DNA of 64,000 nucleotides from Spongilla lacustris (Eukaryota; Porifera; Demospongiae; Spongillida; Spongillidae): NCBI GenBank assembly GCA_949361645.1, contig OX442430.1:1287856-1351855 (forward strand). The letters run 5' to 3'. Positions 10,269 to 21,639 of this stretch are shown here, piece after piece. Every line of letters starts with the position of its first letter. Within the stretch, counting starts at the first letter, position 1. A program made the position numbers and the translations under genes. Below the pieces are notes generated by a model, which was not told the DNA's origin, made no database searches, and was given only the letters and a program-made list of their open reading frames with translations.

Positions 10269-11958
10269 ATGTATGGGCCATTTCTCCATATGCTGACAGC
10301 TTATCATTCAACAAATTCATCGCTTGCGTTTCAAAGGGGCTCATTTCAGATGCCTGGTAGAACAAAGATGACTGAAATGGTCGATGAGCTGTATGCAGCA
10401 ATGATGGTTAAGTTAAAGGCTTTGCTACAACAGTCCACGTCAGTTTCTCTTACAACAGATACAGCAAAGATGCCGACAGGAGATTCCTACGTTGCAGTCA
10501 CAGCTGCAGGTCACTGGATAAGTTCAGATTGGGAACTTTTGTCAGCAGTATTAGGTGTGAGCATTAGCAATGTATCTCACACTGCATAGGAGATTGTATC
10601 GGTGTTGAATGAGGTGGGAGCAATATACACACTAGATGCTAACTTTGTTGCAGCTGTGGAAGAGCTAATGGTGAATGGAATTTGCGAAGAGCATGTACGG
10701 TGTGCATGTCACACTCTACAGTTATCAGTAAAGAACCACATTGACCCACCTAAACCGAAGAACGCACCTGCACCCATCAACCCTACCAGCGAATTGATAG
10801 CTACCTTCAGAAAACTAGTAAACAAAATACACGCATCCCCTCTGTTAACTGAAAATCTACGTACTGCACAGTCAGGTGGACCAGCTGCTGAAGTCAGAGT
10901 AGAGATCCCAGAGGATGATGTAACTGAATGAAGGCAGTAGCCAAGAAGGTGTTGGTGATGCTGCAACCAACCGTCACAATGTTCATGGATCACCACGTCG
11001 CCACACACTAAAGCTTATTCAAGATGTAGTGACAAGGTGGAACTCAAAATATTATATGCTTTCACGATGTGTGCAGCTTAAGCTTCCTCTGTGCAAGCTA
11101 ATGAATGAGCTTGGTTTGGAAGGGCCTTCAAATAATGACTGGGTAACTGGAGAGCTGCTGTGTCACTTCATGAAGCCATTCCAAACCATGACAGATTACC
11201 TTCAAGGGGAGAAGTACCCCACACTTGGTAGCCTATCCCGGAAAGTTACTCAACTACTTCTGTATTTGAGCAGGCCAAAATCACCTCAATCCTGGGGCTT
11301 AAATAAGGGTTGGGCTGATCTTCCCATAGCAGTCACCTGTATGAGAGACTTCCTTCTCAATGATCTCACAAAGCGATGGGACACAGGCAAGTACTCCTGG
11401 GGATGGCAGCATTTGTTGACCCAAGGCACAAGAGCCTAGAGTGGTTGAAACGTCACCAGCAACACACCATCCAAAAACAACTGCTAGAGGAGATGTTTGC
11501 TATGTCTGGGTTACAAATGACAGAGATCGCACCTGTTAATGAAGATGATGCTCAAATTTGTAAGCGGCGGCGCTTTGATGACTGCAATTTTCTGGATGAA
11601 GATGAACCGGATGAGCAAGACACTTCAGAAGCAGCTGCAGGTGCCCTTCAAAGAGCCGCAGTTCAGGGGGAGTATGATGCATGGCTGCTTGTTCCTGAGG
11701 CCCGAGTCATAGATGCAAATTCCCCTATTGACCCTCTAGCGTGGTGGAAAATGCACGATGGGCAATTCCCCACAATTGCAAAGCTTGCCAGGAAGTATGT
11801 AGGCTAATGTAGCTATTCCTGCTTCTTCAGCTCCATCCGAGCGGGTGTTTTCGCGAGCTAAGCTGATTCAACAGCACCAGAGATGGAACCTTCTCCCTCA
11901 ACGTTTGGAGGCGTGTGTCATGCTGAAGCACAATGCATGGTTAATTACAAGTCTTTAG
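10269..11958 (+). pseudogene. hAT transposase catalytic region, broken
   Basis: The pieces in order are: PGRTKMTEMVDELYAAM; the first catalytic region SLTTDTAKMPTGDSYVAVTA; CACHTLQLSVK; TRWNSKYYML; a VDPRHKSLEWL block; and the C-terminal dimerization region (PLAWWKMHDGQFPTIAKLAR, then IPASSAPSERVFSRAKLI with the last catalytic E). All are hallmarks of hAT transposases, which cut and paste via an RNase H fold. Damage: an in-frame TAG at 10587-10589, a stop near 10930, and frameshifts near 11395 and 11803. The order and strand match the BED exon at 2451-3005, so the two are likely exons of one gene. The final stop is at 11956-11958. Confidence 0.9.
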
Positions 11959-12233
11959 ATAGCAAGCGCGCTGTTTGCATCACTGCATGTTATGTATCTC
12001 AGACTCAGTTTCTGTATCTGTAATTTGTAAATTGTAACTATTACCAGCTGATTGGAATAACTATATTACTATATATAGCTATATATAGACATCGCAAAAT
12101 GAATTAATAATTTATTATAATAAGTGGGTGGATCCAGGCTGTCAGGTCATGGTCCTGCCAGGCCAAGCTAAATGTCCGGCCTGGCAGGCCGACCTGGCAG
12201 GCCGGACTGGCCTTCGGCAACCCTGCTATGAAG

Positions 12234-12400
12234 GAAACAAATATTAACTAATCGCGACTAAGAAAAACAGAATCGGTTATTTCGACTAAAGGAAATTCTG
12301 AAATCGGTAACCTGCTATTCTACTAAATGCATAGTCGACCAAATAGGTAATTGCGAATAAACCTACAAAACCTGAAAATCGGTTACACACCCTACCGGCC
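12234..12400 (+). repeat. Repeat R, copy a, right part
   Basis: Resumes after the hAT target duplication. It shares ACTAAATGCATAGTCGACC and CCTGAAAATCGGTTACACAC with 21866-21957 (diverged). Confidence 0.55.
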
Positions 12401-12646
12401 GCATCCATGCATCGTTGCAACTCTGTAACGGATAAACGAACATATACCAGGGTTCTTCAACGTACGAACCTAATTTGAAGGATTTGATTTGCTCCTGCCA
12501 AAGGCCAGCTGCCGATATAACTATGCCAAAGCTGATGTACCTAATTAACTAGTAAAAGTCACCATCATAAGTAAGTAAGTTGATTTTAACTTTCTATGAT
12601 CTTTGTTATAATCCAATACATGCACTTCATTTTTTTATCCTCAGAA

Positions 12647-13591
12647 ATGGAGTTAAGTTGGATAGCGGCAATCATAGTACCTGTTGGTCTAGCGTGTGTA
12701 TGTGGAATTCTACTTATTATCACGGTGAATCGGAAGAAACCTGCAAGATATCGTTTATACAGTTAGTAATGTTTTAACATGATATTATATGTTATGTACA
12801 TGGCGTGGAATAAAATATGCATAATTTATAAACCAACTAACCTGTCAATTATACTTGTAGATCCACATCGATTCTTTCGAAGGGTTAGGCCTACACATCC
12901 AGAAGGTGAGATATTGTCTTTGCATTGATTTAGTTATTAGTTATTTGCTCAAATGCGCATACAAGAATATTTAGCATATATTTCTATTGTCCGTGGGCTC
13001 AATACGGACATATAACAATCCACACTTTTTTCGCCACAGTTCTAAATGCAACCTTTCTGACTGCATGTATATTTTGATTTGCTTGTGTAACGTAATAGTG
13101 ATGTCATGTGTTGCGCAGAGACCAGCGCGCATCCTACAAGTCTGACCCTTGCCCTCCAGAACTTATGATTTCGGTGAAAAGGCGTACCCCTAAAAGCGCG
13201 TGACTTAAAACGGTGAATAATTGATGTGAGGGCAACGTGTACGTAAAATAATATGGAGGTGTTGTTATTCTGGTTGTAGAAATCGAGGTAGTGAGCGTTT
13301 GGGCCTAGGTTTGTATCGTTTCCATCGAAAAATGAAGAAAGAAGACGAAGATGGATTCAAGCGATTCGTAGAGAGGATTGGCAGCCTTCAAAACACACGA
13401 GTATCTGTGACGATTGAGTGGGACAATCGGTGTGTTTGTATTGTAGGAAAGCCTGTTGACGATCCTAGTGATGTGGCTATGTCCCTTCACGATTCTCTTT
13501 CAAGGATGGCATGCAAGAGGAAGTATTTGATCAAAATGATGGCAGTGAAAGCGCGGCAGATGAAAGCGGGACAAAGAAGAAAAGAAGAGGT
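12647..13591 (+). CDS. Possible small single-pass membrane protein gene (three exons)
   Basis: ATG at 12647 follows a good acceptor (TTTTTTTATCCTCAG). It encodes SWIAAIIVPVGLACVCGILL, a clear membrane span, then basic residues (VNRKKPARYRLY). Splicing a GTTAGT donor after 12761 to an acceptor before 12861 keeps the frame and adds NPHRFFRRVRPTHPE, ending at a strong donor (AGAAG|GTGAGAT, exon 12861-12905). An acceptor at 13287/13288 would join in phase to a charged exon (KKEDEDGFKRFVERIGSL, later RVSVTIEWDNRC) up to a possible donor near 13591. The closer acceptor at 13280 would instead give an early stop. I recognise no family. Exons 1-2 are the better part; the third joint is weak. Confidence 0.35.
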
Positions 13592-13596
13592 GTGCT

Positions 13597-13908
13597 TTGA
13601 ATTGTCTCTGCTTCAGCTGTAGAGGTTCGTTTGCTAGTTCACGCAGGACTCGCAACACAGACGGAAATCATCAGTATGGGAGGTATAGGGATGCAGCCCC
13701 CATGTCTGGAATAGCCACCCCATCTGCACCAATAGCTGGATCTGCTTATGTCTTAGCAACGATGATGAGCATGTGTGCTGTCATGCTGCCCTGCTTTGCC
13801 TTTGGCTACAGCCTACTCAGTAACTCAAAAGCTATAGGCCTACATGACGGAGGGCAAAGATATCTATTGCCGATCGATTGCTATAAGCCTACTTGCTACA
13901 TGACCTAG
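13597..13908 (+). other. Open frame with a hydrophobic segment, status unclear
   Basis: The frame encodes GRYRDAAPMSGIATPSAP and then a hydrophobic run YVLATMMSMCAVMLPCFAFG. It lies directly after the possible exon 3 of the upstream gene and could be a further exon, with an acceptor near 13620 (CTTCAGCTGTAG). No homology recognised. Confidence 0.25.
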
Positions 13909-13909
13909 C

Positions 13910-14105
13910 TTATCGATTACAGATATAGGTCTGTAGACATGTACACCGTGCATTCTTTTAAAAATAAACTTAACTAAGCAAGCTTGTGCAGTTGGCAACG
14001 ATCAAGCCAGTTGACCGGGCAATAAGCCCTAGTCCACGCCTGCATGGTCTACAAGTTCCCGGGCGATCGATAAAATTACCAAATATAATGCTGCCACAAC
14101 GACAT
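13910..14105. other. No gene seen
   Basis: A/T-rich intergenic-looking sequence between the putative membrane gene and the Gypsy element. Confidence 0.35.
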
Positions 14106-14181
14106 ACACAGCAAAAAAAGTTTGGTGGATTTCACTCAATACGGCTTACTATATCGTTTCACTAAACTTTTTTTGCTGTGT
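14106..14181. repeat. Hairpin-forming inverted repeat
   Basis: ACACAGCAAAAAAAGTTT at 14106-14123 is perfectly inverted at 14164-14181, with about 40 bases between. It could be a tiny MITE or foldback remnant. Confidence 0.75.
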
Positions 14182-14387
14182 ACCATCGCCTAAACGACGA
14201 CCATCATCCCTCATGAAAAGGTCATCGCTCGGTGTCAGCCCCACCGACTCCAGTTTTTGTTTGTAACGCTCCTTTCGCTTGAAATCAGCCCATCCATCAC
14301 GATTTACCATACGTGTTTTGCCCTCCAAAAAATTTTCACATGACTCTCACGTGACGCGTGGGTTCTCACGGAAATCATCTATAGCTG

Positions 14388-14476
14388 TATATATTTTTGT
14401 ATATTGGCATTCGTGTATATGTTTTCTGAGGCTGCATTGATTTTGGCACTCGAGTCACATTGGCGTAGTAGGCAGG
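14388..14476 (+). promoter_or_regulatory. End of Gypsy LTR with TATA-like motif and primer-binding site
   Basis: TGTATATATTTTTG near 14388 could be the LTR promoter. The LTR would end in ...GTCACA at 14459, followed by TTGGCGTAGTAGGCAGG, a plausible tRNA primer-binding site directly before the gag ATG at 14477. The LTR start is not defined because no second LTR is present. Confidence 0.45.
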
Positions 14477-16453
14477 ATGTCGAAACCCGTTCTCCTACCT
14501 GAGTCATTCAACGGCGAGCCGGACGAATGGAACGAGTGGGTTACCCATTTCGAAAATATCGCCGTTGTGAATAAGTGGAAGGCGGGCGAAGAGAAGCTGA
14601 AATGGTTGCGAGTAAGGCTAACAAGAAAGGCACAAAAGGCCTTCATGAAACTGCCCGAGGCGGCGCGAGGCAATTACGGCGATCGCGAGTGCATTAAGGC
14701 ATTACCAGAGATAATATATAGAGGGATTGGAAACGAGTCACGTGAGCTATAAATTTCTACGAGAGCCTCAGCGGGCGATGCTATCTGGCGCTAATCGCAC
14801 CTTTAAGGTGTTATAAGGGGCGGACGAAGAGGGAGGAAAAGAAGCTTTTCTGTTTAGTACTCGAGAATTGTGACCAGGATCAGGTAGGTTTATATTAAGA
14901 AAAGTGGGATTGATAGCGGGGTATTGATTTAAGCGAAAAAAAAACCGCTTTTCTGGTATTTTTACGTCACTTATGATGCTTTAAAGTGCTTTTATTGGAG
15001 TCCACTTTTTTGTGGGGTAACCGCTTCTCAACTATTGGTGTGTGCGATTCGTAAAGCAGCTTAAAAAGTTAGTAACTGATTGTATTGTGGCGTGAGCTAG
15101 GTTTTGTCGCGAAAGTGCTTCTAGAATTGGATGTATCGATACGTGGATACCTCGGGTTTGTGGGGTAGCCTAGCCTTTGTTTCAAATCTAGAAATGTCGG
15201 GAAATGCTCCAATATGTAGAAAACTGTTTACCGTGTGGCGTGGATGTACTTTGATGTCATGTCTGCGTATGAGTATGTCTATAAATATTTTTAAAAAGAT
15301 GGGAGGAAGAAATTTCGAATGGCGCGCCATCGAAAGAATGAAGAAAGATAGCACCATCGATGCTCGTATCTGTTCTCCGAAATGCTGAAAAAGTTGTCAG
15401 TTGGTTTGATGACCATTCAGAGCTCTGCACCAGCTGTTCAGTGTCAGTCTACTGATGAAACTGGCTCGGGTCCAATGCTTGTTTCTGTTCCGCCATGAGA
15501 AAGGAACTACAGTAGTCACTTTTGAATCAAATTGTGTGTTGTAAAATTTATGTAGCTAGTCATTACTGTTATTGTGAAGGAATAAAAAGAATGGAGGAAA
15601 ATGTACTGAGAACCCTTGCGTATCTACTACAGTAATATATCTGGTATAGAATAGTAGCTGCACCTGAAGCCTTAAAAGTCATTGGTAGCATTGTCCGCGT
15701 TGATTAGTGTTGATTGGCTTCGTTTCCAATCCCTATATATATTATCTCTGGCATTACAGAAACGTTTCGCTCCCGACAGCAGGCGATCGAGAACAGTATG
15801 TCGCGGAACTCAACGCGAGAAAGAAGCGCCGAGACGAAGACTGTGCATCTTTCGGAGACGCCTTGCGGGTACCGGTGTTATCTGACAAGGCCTACCCTGA
15901 CTTGGAGGACAAGGCGAAGGAACGCCTATATCCCTAAATCAATACCTGTCGCAGATTGAAGACTGTCAGGTGGCCTTTGGAGTAAAACAGAAATGGCCCA
16001 GTAACGTGGAAGAAGCTGTTGCGGCTACTATAGAACTTGAGTCGTACCTGAACGCCGCCGTGAGTTCTAGTAAGTCTCAACGTCACGTTGACGTTGTTGT
16101 TCCACAGAAATCAGCAAGACAATCACAGTGGGGGGGGGGGGGGGGGGGGGGACGACACGGAATCAGCAGCAGTTTCTGGTGCTACTGGTGTCGATGAGAA
16201 ACTACTAACAACATTGGAAAGCTTAAGTGATCGACTTCACAGGTTGGAGACGTCTATGGGAAGCAACAAAGATCACCCTCCGGCGAGGGTAGAAAAACAG
16301 TCGGACAGGCGTAGGAACATTGTATGTTGGAACTGTGGCAAAAAGGGTCACATAGTTCGGGTTAACGTTTGTAGAAACGGCTCCCCGCTAGCACAGCAGG
16401 GAAACTTCAGTCCCTCGGGGGTAAGGGCCACCCTTGCGAGGGAAGATTTGTAA
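14477..16453 (+). pseudogene. Ty3/Gypsy gag, split by a DNA transposon
   Basis: It starts MSKPVLLPESFNGEPDEWNE followed by WVTHFENIAVVNKWK, a typical Gypsy gag opening. The frame is cut at 14705 by a 1045-bp insertion. Removing one target duplication rejoins IKAL with QKRFAPDSRR. It goes on, after a frameshift, as REQYVAELNARKKRRDEDCA and LSDKAYPDLEDKAKERL, then after another shift as QIEDCQVAFGVKQKWPSNVE. A G22 tract (16130-16151) falls in the linker. The zinc knuckle is CWNCGKKGHIVRVNVC, with two residues too many before the last Cys. At least three frame changes show it is dead. Confidence 0.8.
14706..15750. mobile_element. 1045-bp DNA transposon inserted in gag, 7-bp target duplication
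   Basis: Ends are inverted: CAGAGATAATATATAGAGGG at the left and, reversed, CAGAGATAATATATATAGGG at the right, extending to GATTGGAAACGA. GCATTAC flanks it on both sides (14699-14705 and 15751-15757). Removing the element and one copy restores the gag reading frame, which proves insertion. It has an AATAAA at about 15581 and a short frame at 15131-15388 of no recognised family. Probably non-autonomous; a CAGAG start with a 7-8 bp duplication fits a hAT- or P-like mobilizer. Confidence 0.85.
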
Positions 16454-16494
16454 AGGCCCATCCAGACAAAGTCGCTGTTCACACCTATACATCA

Positions 16495-17290
16495 TTGTCA
16501 TCAAACAACATGAGTTTTCGTATTGTTGTTCTTATTAATTCTGTCCCTATTGAAGCTTTAATTGATACAGGCGCCGCTGTCTCACTTTTGCACACAAAGG
16601 TCTGGACCAAGTTTCAAGACAAAGGCAGCTTGTCACAACCACTGCAAAAGTGGACGGGACTGGGGCTTACTGGGGTCAATGGGAATGCTTTATCAATAAA
16701 AGGCTGTGCGCTCATCCCAGTCGTGGTGGAAGGAGGTAAAGAGTTCAAGTATCATTTGTTATTACTGATGATATCATGGTGGATGCAATTCTTGGGCTAG
16801 ATTTCCTAGGGGCCAATAGCAGTGTCATTGACTGTGGTAGAAGGGTGCTTACCTTTCCATCTGGGGAAATGTCCTGCTCTCTTACAGATGTCCCAGTAAA
16901 GATCGTTGCAGGGTTAGTTACTAGTACAATAATAACCATACCTGCTGCTAGTGAAATGGAAATCATGATAAAACCGGAAAGTCCTGTTGGTAATGGCACG
17001 TGGATTGTGGAAAGTGATATGTTGGTAGACGTGGGGTTATGATAGCAAACGCTATAGTGGATTCACGCGGAAATGAGTTCATCCCTGTCAGATTACTTAA
17101 CCCTCGCGATAATCCTGTGGCAGTGAAGAAAGGAGAGCAGATTGCTAAACTGGAGGAGGCTGAACCCTGCACCAGCACTACAGGCGGAAGGACGCATTTG
17201 CTCTACACGAGCATGATTCTGGTCACACCTCAGTTATGAAGCACAAAATAGATACGGGTAACTCCTCCCCCGTTCACTGCTCCCCTCACA
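16495..17290 (+). pseudogene. Ty3/Gypsy aspartic protease and start of reverse transcriptase
   Basis: The translation has the retroviral-type protease active site ALIDTGAAVSLL near residue 23 and, after a frameshift around 16780, the ILGLDFLG motif that closes the fold. Further on comes NPRDNPVAVKKGEQIAKLEE, usual between protease and reverse transcriptase. The last recognisable part is MKHKIDTGNSSPVHCSPH at 17236-17290, the usual start of Gypsy reverse transcriptase; similarity then ends. RNase H and integrase are missing. It follows the gag above in the same orientation, so both belong to one truncated element. Confidence 0.8.
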
Positions 17291-17589
17291 TAGAACTGAT
17301 AACATAATGAGTATCATCAGTGCTAAAACATTACTGACTGTTAAAAATATATGGAGAAGATGTACAAAGTAGAAGTTGAATTCGAAGTGTTGGAACACAA
17401 ATTTGTACTCATTAAAGAGCAACAGTTAGACTCGTGAAACGGCCCACCGGTGCTGCAGTTATTTTAAAACCACCTATATCCTGTCAATTACTTGTACTGC
17501 AATTCTTCACAGGCATAAGCAGAGGATAATCGTTTGCAAGAAAGATATACATGTAGAGGAGGTGAGATACGGCTGTCTTTGCATATGTA

Positions 17590-17605
17590 TAGTGGCGGAT
17601 CCAGG
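17590..17605 (+). repeat. hAT-MITE-like terminus
   Basis: TAGTGGCGGATCCAGG resembles a terminus often seen on hAT-type MITEs. No matching opposite end was found, so this may be one surviving end. Confidence 0.3.
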
Positions 17606-17722
17606 GGAGGGGGCGACTCCCCCCCCGCCAAATACAGTGTATGCATACGATAGCTAGCTTCGCGCATCATTTATGCGCTGTGCATGCATGATAAGTGGAT
17701 GCTTGTTTTAGATCGCTAAAAA

Positions 17723-17724
<2 letters not shown>

Positions 17725-17759
<35 letters not shown>
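17725..17759. repeat. Poly(C) tract, 35 bases
   Basis: The longest pure C/G homopolymer in the window. It adjoins the GGTCC-module cluster at 17775-17940. Confidence 0.95.
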
Positions 17760-17762
<3 letters not shown>

Positions 17763-17774
17763 ATCACCAATCTA

Positions 17775-17940
17775 ATCGGGGGGCGGACCATCTGTGACAG
17801 AGGAAGACCATCTATGGCACCATGGATGGTCCTAGGGGGACCGTTCACAGCGCCACGGTTGGTCCGGGGGGACCATCTGCAGTTGCCATGGATGGTCCGG
17901 GGGGACCAATTATTGGGGGGACCATCCGTTGTGTGACAGG
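17775..17940. repeat. Cluster of GGTCC...GGACC palindromic modules
   Basis: Repeated GGTCCGGGGGGACC and GGTCCTAGGGGGACC modules alternate with CCATGGATGGTCC and ACCATCTG. The same GGTCC[G]6-type palindromes make up the ends of the Ginger-type element at 22100-27036. This may be a deleted relative or a separate MITE. Confidence 0.55.
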
Positions 17941-18179
17941 CCACTCATCTGCGGTGGTCAAAGTTCAAAACGAATATTTGCCATTTTCTACACCGCTGCC
18001 ACCATGTTGTAAGACAAGCACTCACTTAATGAACAAAACTGCGCATGCGCTAAATACATACATGCATACACATACAATAACATATACTTTATGTCACATA
18101 TTGTAGGCTATGAGTCAGCAAGGGTTGCAGTTGGGGCCGGAAATGTTACCTTGTTGGGGGGACACGCACTCCGGGAGGC

Positions 18180-18250
18180 AGACACCTGCTCCTGACCGGG
18201 GCAAGGGGGGAGGGGGGGGGGAGAGGGGGAGGGGGGAGGGGGAGGGACAC
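18180..18250. repeat. G-rich simple sequence
   Basis: GGGGAGG-type runs with several G4-G9 tracts; the G-rich strand has quadruplex potential. Confidence 0.7.
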
Positions 18251-18326
18251 TCCTTCCTAGGAAAATGTGTCCGCCCCTAGGAATAATTGTCCGACCGTAT
18301 TCCTATTACACCATGGTCTTGAGTGC

Positions 18327-19501
18327 CGGTGTCATAGTCACCAGTGACTTCCCTAAATTTAGACTCCCAGTGATTCGCGCCTAGACATATATGTTTCCCC
18401 CCTGATAAAAATGACTCCCGGGAGTTATTATAGACTTATACATGTAGTCATAATTAACCCCCCAGTCAATCCTATGATTCACGTCTAGGGAAGTGCATGC
18501 ATGGTTATAGTAAATGGTTTTCCCATCATCAGGGCCATACTTTCTGGGCAGAGATAGCAAATGCAGATTCACAATTAATGCACAACCATGATTCAGGAAC
18601 ACTTTTTTCTGAATCTTCATGCAGCTGAAATGGTACCACTGTTGGCATTTGTTACACTGCCGGTATTACATAGTATTCTGGTAGCCTTCATGTGCATATC
18701 AAATGTATCCTGAAATACTTGGTTTTGTTCCTTTTTTACTGTGATAGATTCATGGAATGAAGAAACTGATTCTAGGCATGCAGTTCTGATCTAAACAGTG
18801 TACCAAATGTTAACAAAGATTTTTTGTTCAAATATCACCTTTCCTAATATAAACAGCTGAGAGATATTCGTCCCAGTCATCATCGCTGCTCTTCATAACT
18901 TAAATAAGACTTGCAATGTATGATTATACTGTTCAATTTGAAAGCCATTTGTCTGTGGGTGACTGATACGCTAAAGAAACCTTATGATACATATGTCATT
19001 GGAACAATAGGATTCAGCTTAGCATTGAACTTTGAAAACGTAGCATTAGTTCTATAGCACTTCTCGTGTAGAACTAATATTCTAATATTTAAGTTTTTTA
19101 AATTGTTTTAATTCTGTCTAAGTAACTTTCTACATATACATACAAGTATGCAATTATTTCTGTTTTACCTTCAATCACTGCGGCCTTTTTGCGTCTTAGC
19201 GGTTCTAACACAAATCTTCCACCTTTCCTACTTGAAGTTTTTGCATTAGCGCCTTAGATTGGCCTTATCTCCCTTCGAAATGCCCTTAGGATGTTTTGAT
19301 TCCTGCACAGATCATCCTCGACAACACTGACTGAATTCATCCTTATCTACATGAGCTTGCTTTCTCACTTCAACATGTACAGTGGCTTATGGAATTCACG
19401 TGGAGAGTCATATATGCCGAGGATGAATCATTTATACACCTTAGGCGTAAATGACCGGGGGAGTCATTTATGCCTTGGAGTCATTTATGCCTCTGACACC
19501 G
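18327..19501. mobile_element. MITE-like element with CGGTGTCA termini
   Basis: The left end reads CGGTGTCATAGTCACCAGTG; the right end reversed reads CGGTGTCAGAGGCATAAATG. Both are followed by spaced GACTCC(C) modules. The family resembles the 41271-42147 element (CCGGTGTCGTAGTGCATAAT). No clear target duplication; no protein recognised inside. Confidence 0.5.
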
Positions 19502-19903
19502 TATTGATCCTAGTTTAATTTAGTATAGAGGTAATTAGACTGAATTAAAACCATTAATACATACTCCCAGTATAGAGATTTTTGATATTTGGATAATTAC
19601 ATCAGACTCATGCAGTTCCACATTATCTCCAGGGAAAAATCCTTATTTAAGGATGTCATTATCGTTAAATAAGGATGCATGATCTTTTACGTTGCAAGTT
19701 TTCGCTAACTAAGCAAGTTAGATAACATAAATGCTATTGCTCAATTGTACGCTGATTAGCCTCCATAACAAACTTAATATGATCAGTGTTCATGTGTTAA
19801 AACAGGGAGGAATTGGCACATCCTTATCTAAGGATTGACACCATCCTTAAATGAGGATCCCAACAATAGAGGTTATTGACCATTAAAACCATGTAATGGT
19901 TTT

Positions 19904-20264
19904 AACTCTTTTTTTTCTCTGATACAGCTATACTCACATGCACAACCTGATTCATAGAAGAAATAACTTGTGGTTAATTAGTTATGCATTTTTACATCAT
20001 CATAACACTTCAAATTTAATATCAAGTTTGAATATGCATTTGTATAATGACGTGTACTAATGTAGATGCTCGTCTGTTCAAACGCCAGTGTAGACGTACC
20101 ATAGCTTCGCTGAGACCTCCACGTGCTCTGCATGTGGTTGTTCTGCGGGGGGGGGGGGGGGGGGGGGGGGGGGATGATGTAAATATGCATAACTAATTAA
20201 CCACAAGTTTTTTCTTCGACGAATCAGGTTGTGAGTATAGCTGTATCAGAGAAAATAAAGAGTT
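19904..20264. mobile_element. Foldback MITE with internal G27
   Basis: Arms of about 95 bases pair from AACTCTTT at 19904 inward through CTCTGATACAGCTATACTCA and AACTTGTGGTTAATTAGTTA. The right arm ends at 20264. G27 at 20147-20173 lies directly inside the right arm. No coding capacity. Confidence 0.75.
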
Positions 20265-21639
20265 CTGCAGAAACTTTTAGGGAAATCAAGCACTGTCAAA
20301 GCATGTCAAGAACTCTATTGAAAAGCAGCACAGGTGTATTTTGTTTGAGACTCTCGTTTTCCACCCGTATTAATATCTTAAACAGTTCAGTTATGACCAC
20401 ATACTCTCTGACAGGACTTCTGGACATGACATTGCATGTTTCCCATTTGTATCCAATGCATGCATATGCATATGGGTGTGGCGCACCGCGCACGTGCATT
20501 ATTTATTAGTTACATGGTCCCGTCTAACCGTGTCGTTCCTTCACCAGAAAATAAGCCCCATGCAGCATGCACTAAACGCAAAGGTGACGTACAATGATCG
20601 CTCTTTGAGTAGGAGTAAGTTTTAAAACCATCTACCAGCTAGGGGCGTTTCGAGCCGCCTGAGCGCTTAATGAAACGCGTACCTTCAGTCAAAGGAGAAC
20701 TTACTTTGACTGTGCGTATTATTCTTTTTAAGTACAAAATTGGTTGTGGAACAGCTCAATGGTTGTGGATATTGAATTTGTAGTGGCAAAAAGAGCCTCG
20801 TAACGTAAACCACAAAATAATTAGCTCCTCTAACACCAAAATACCGTAATGATCGAATGTGTTCTAATTAGCAACCTAATGTCCAGCTTGAAACAGCCGT
20901 GGTACCGCTGTTACGGTTAACGCGGTTACTTATAACCTTCACCGCGGTTAAAGTATGCAATATTTTACGGCCGAGTATGAATGCGGTGATCACATTAAAT
21001 AAGGAATACAAAGAGCAATAATCAAGTCTCCGCATAAACCTGCAGCGGATAATTAACATTGCATTTCTGCATAAATCAAAATCGATTATTTCGACTATGA
21101 AAAAAAATGTCCAATCGATTTTTCAGGTTTACATGTATAGTACTGCAAATCGGTTATTAATGCGCTTTTAATTTATCTAGGTTTTTCTAGGTTTTTCCGT
21201 TGATAAATCACACTGAGTTTCTCAAGTTTATACACGTATAGCCACTTCTATTGCTTTTGAGCTGCAAACAACAGTTACATGTGCACTATAAGATAGTATC
21301 CCCAGGGACGGGGAACGAGATGCATTCAATGTTACACCACACCCACTGGTGGGAATGATTCAATGGCGGTGGATGGGTATTATAGGTGTTTCAAGCATTT
21401 TTTTCACCGAAATACACGTTCTTATTTGTTCGCCCGCGCACTACTAAGTATGGGACAACTAAGTAAGATTTTTAGCTGACTGAGGTATAAAATGACTAGT
21501 ATTGTCTTTGTCCAATCCGCAACTTGCGTTCGAAAGAACTAAAATATTCCTTTCACGTACAGAATGCCTGAAACACGTATAATTCCCATCCGCCGCCATT
21601 GACAGTTTAGTATAAACTTCTAATGCGTTGTTAGAACAG
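20265..21639. other. No gene seen
   Basis: Repeat-like phrases shared with repeat R edges (for example AATCGATTATTTCGACTATG near 21080 against 12280). No convincing exon. Confidence 0.35.

Larger units (their letters stand above)
2210..12225 (+). mobile_element. Complete hAT transposon, about 10 kb, with 8-bp target duplication
   Basis: The left end begins CAGGGTTGCCGAAAGTCAGG and the right end, read on the minus strand, begins CAGGGTTGCCGAAGGCCAGT. Both flanks carry the same 8 bases, CTATGAAG (2202-2209 and 12226-12233), the size expected for hAT. Subterminal regions are dense in GGCCTG and CAGGCC repeats, likely transposase-binding sites. Inside are a BED-finger exon near the left end and hAT catalytic exons near the right end, both plus strand. 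The 7 kb between holds Gypsy fragments, two TG arrays and two 20-bp minisatellite blocks. The transposase frame is broken, so this copy is probably not autonomous now. A lone right-end remnant of the same family lies near 46480-46552. Confidence 0.9.

Noticed and set aside
15131..15388. 85-codon frame inside the 1045-bp transposon
   Set aside because: Not transposase-like, and the element looks non-autonomous; it could be captured exon sequence, but nothing supports that beyond a nearby AATAAA.
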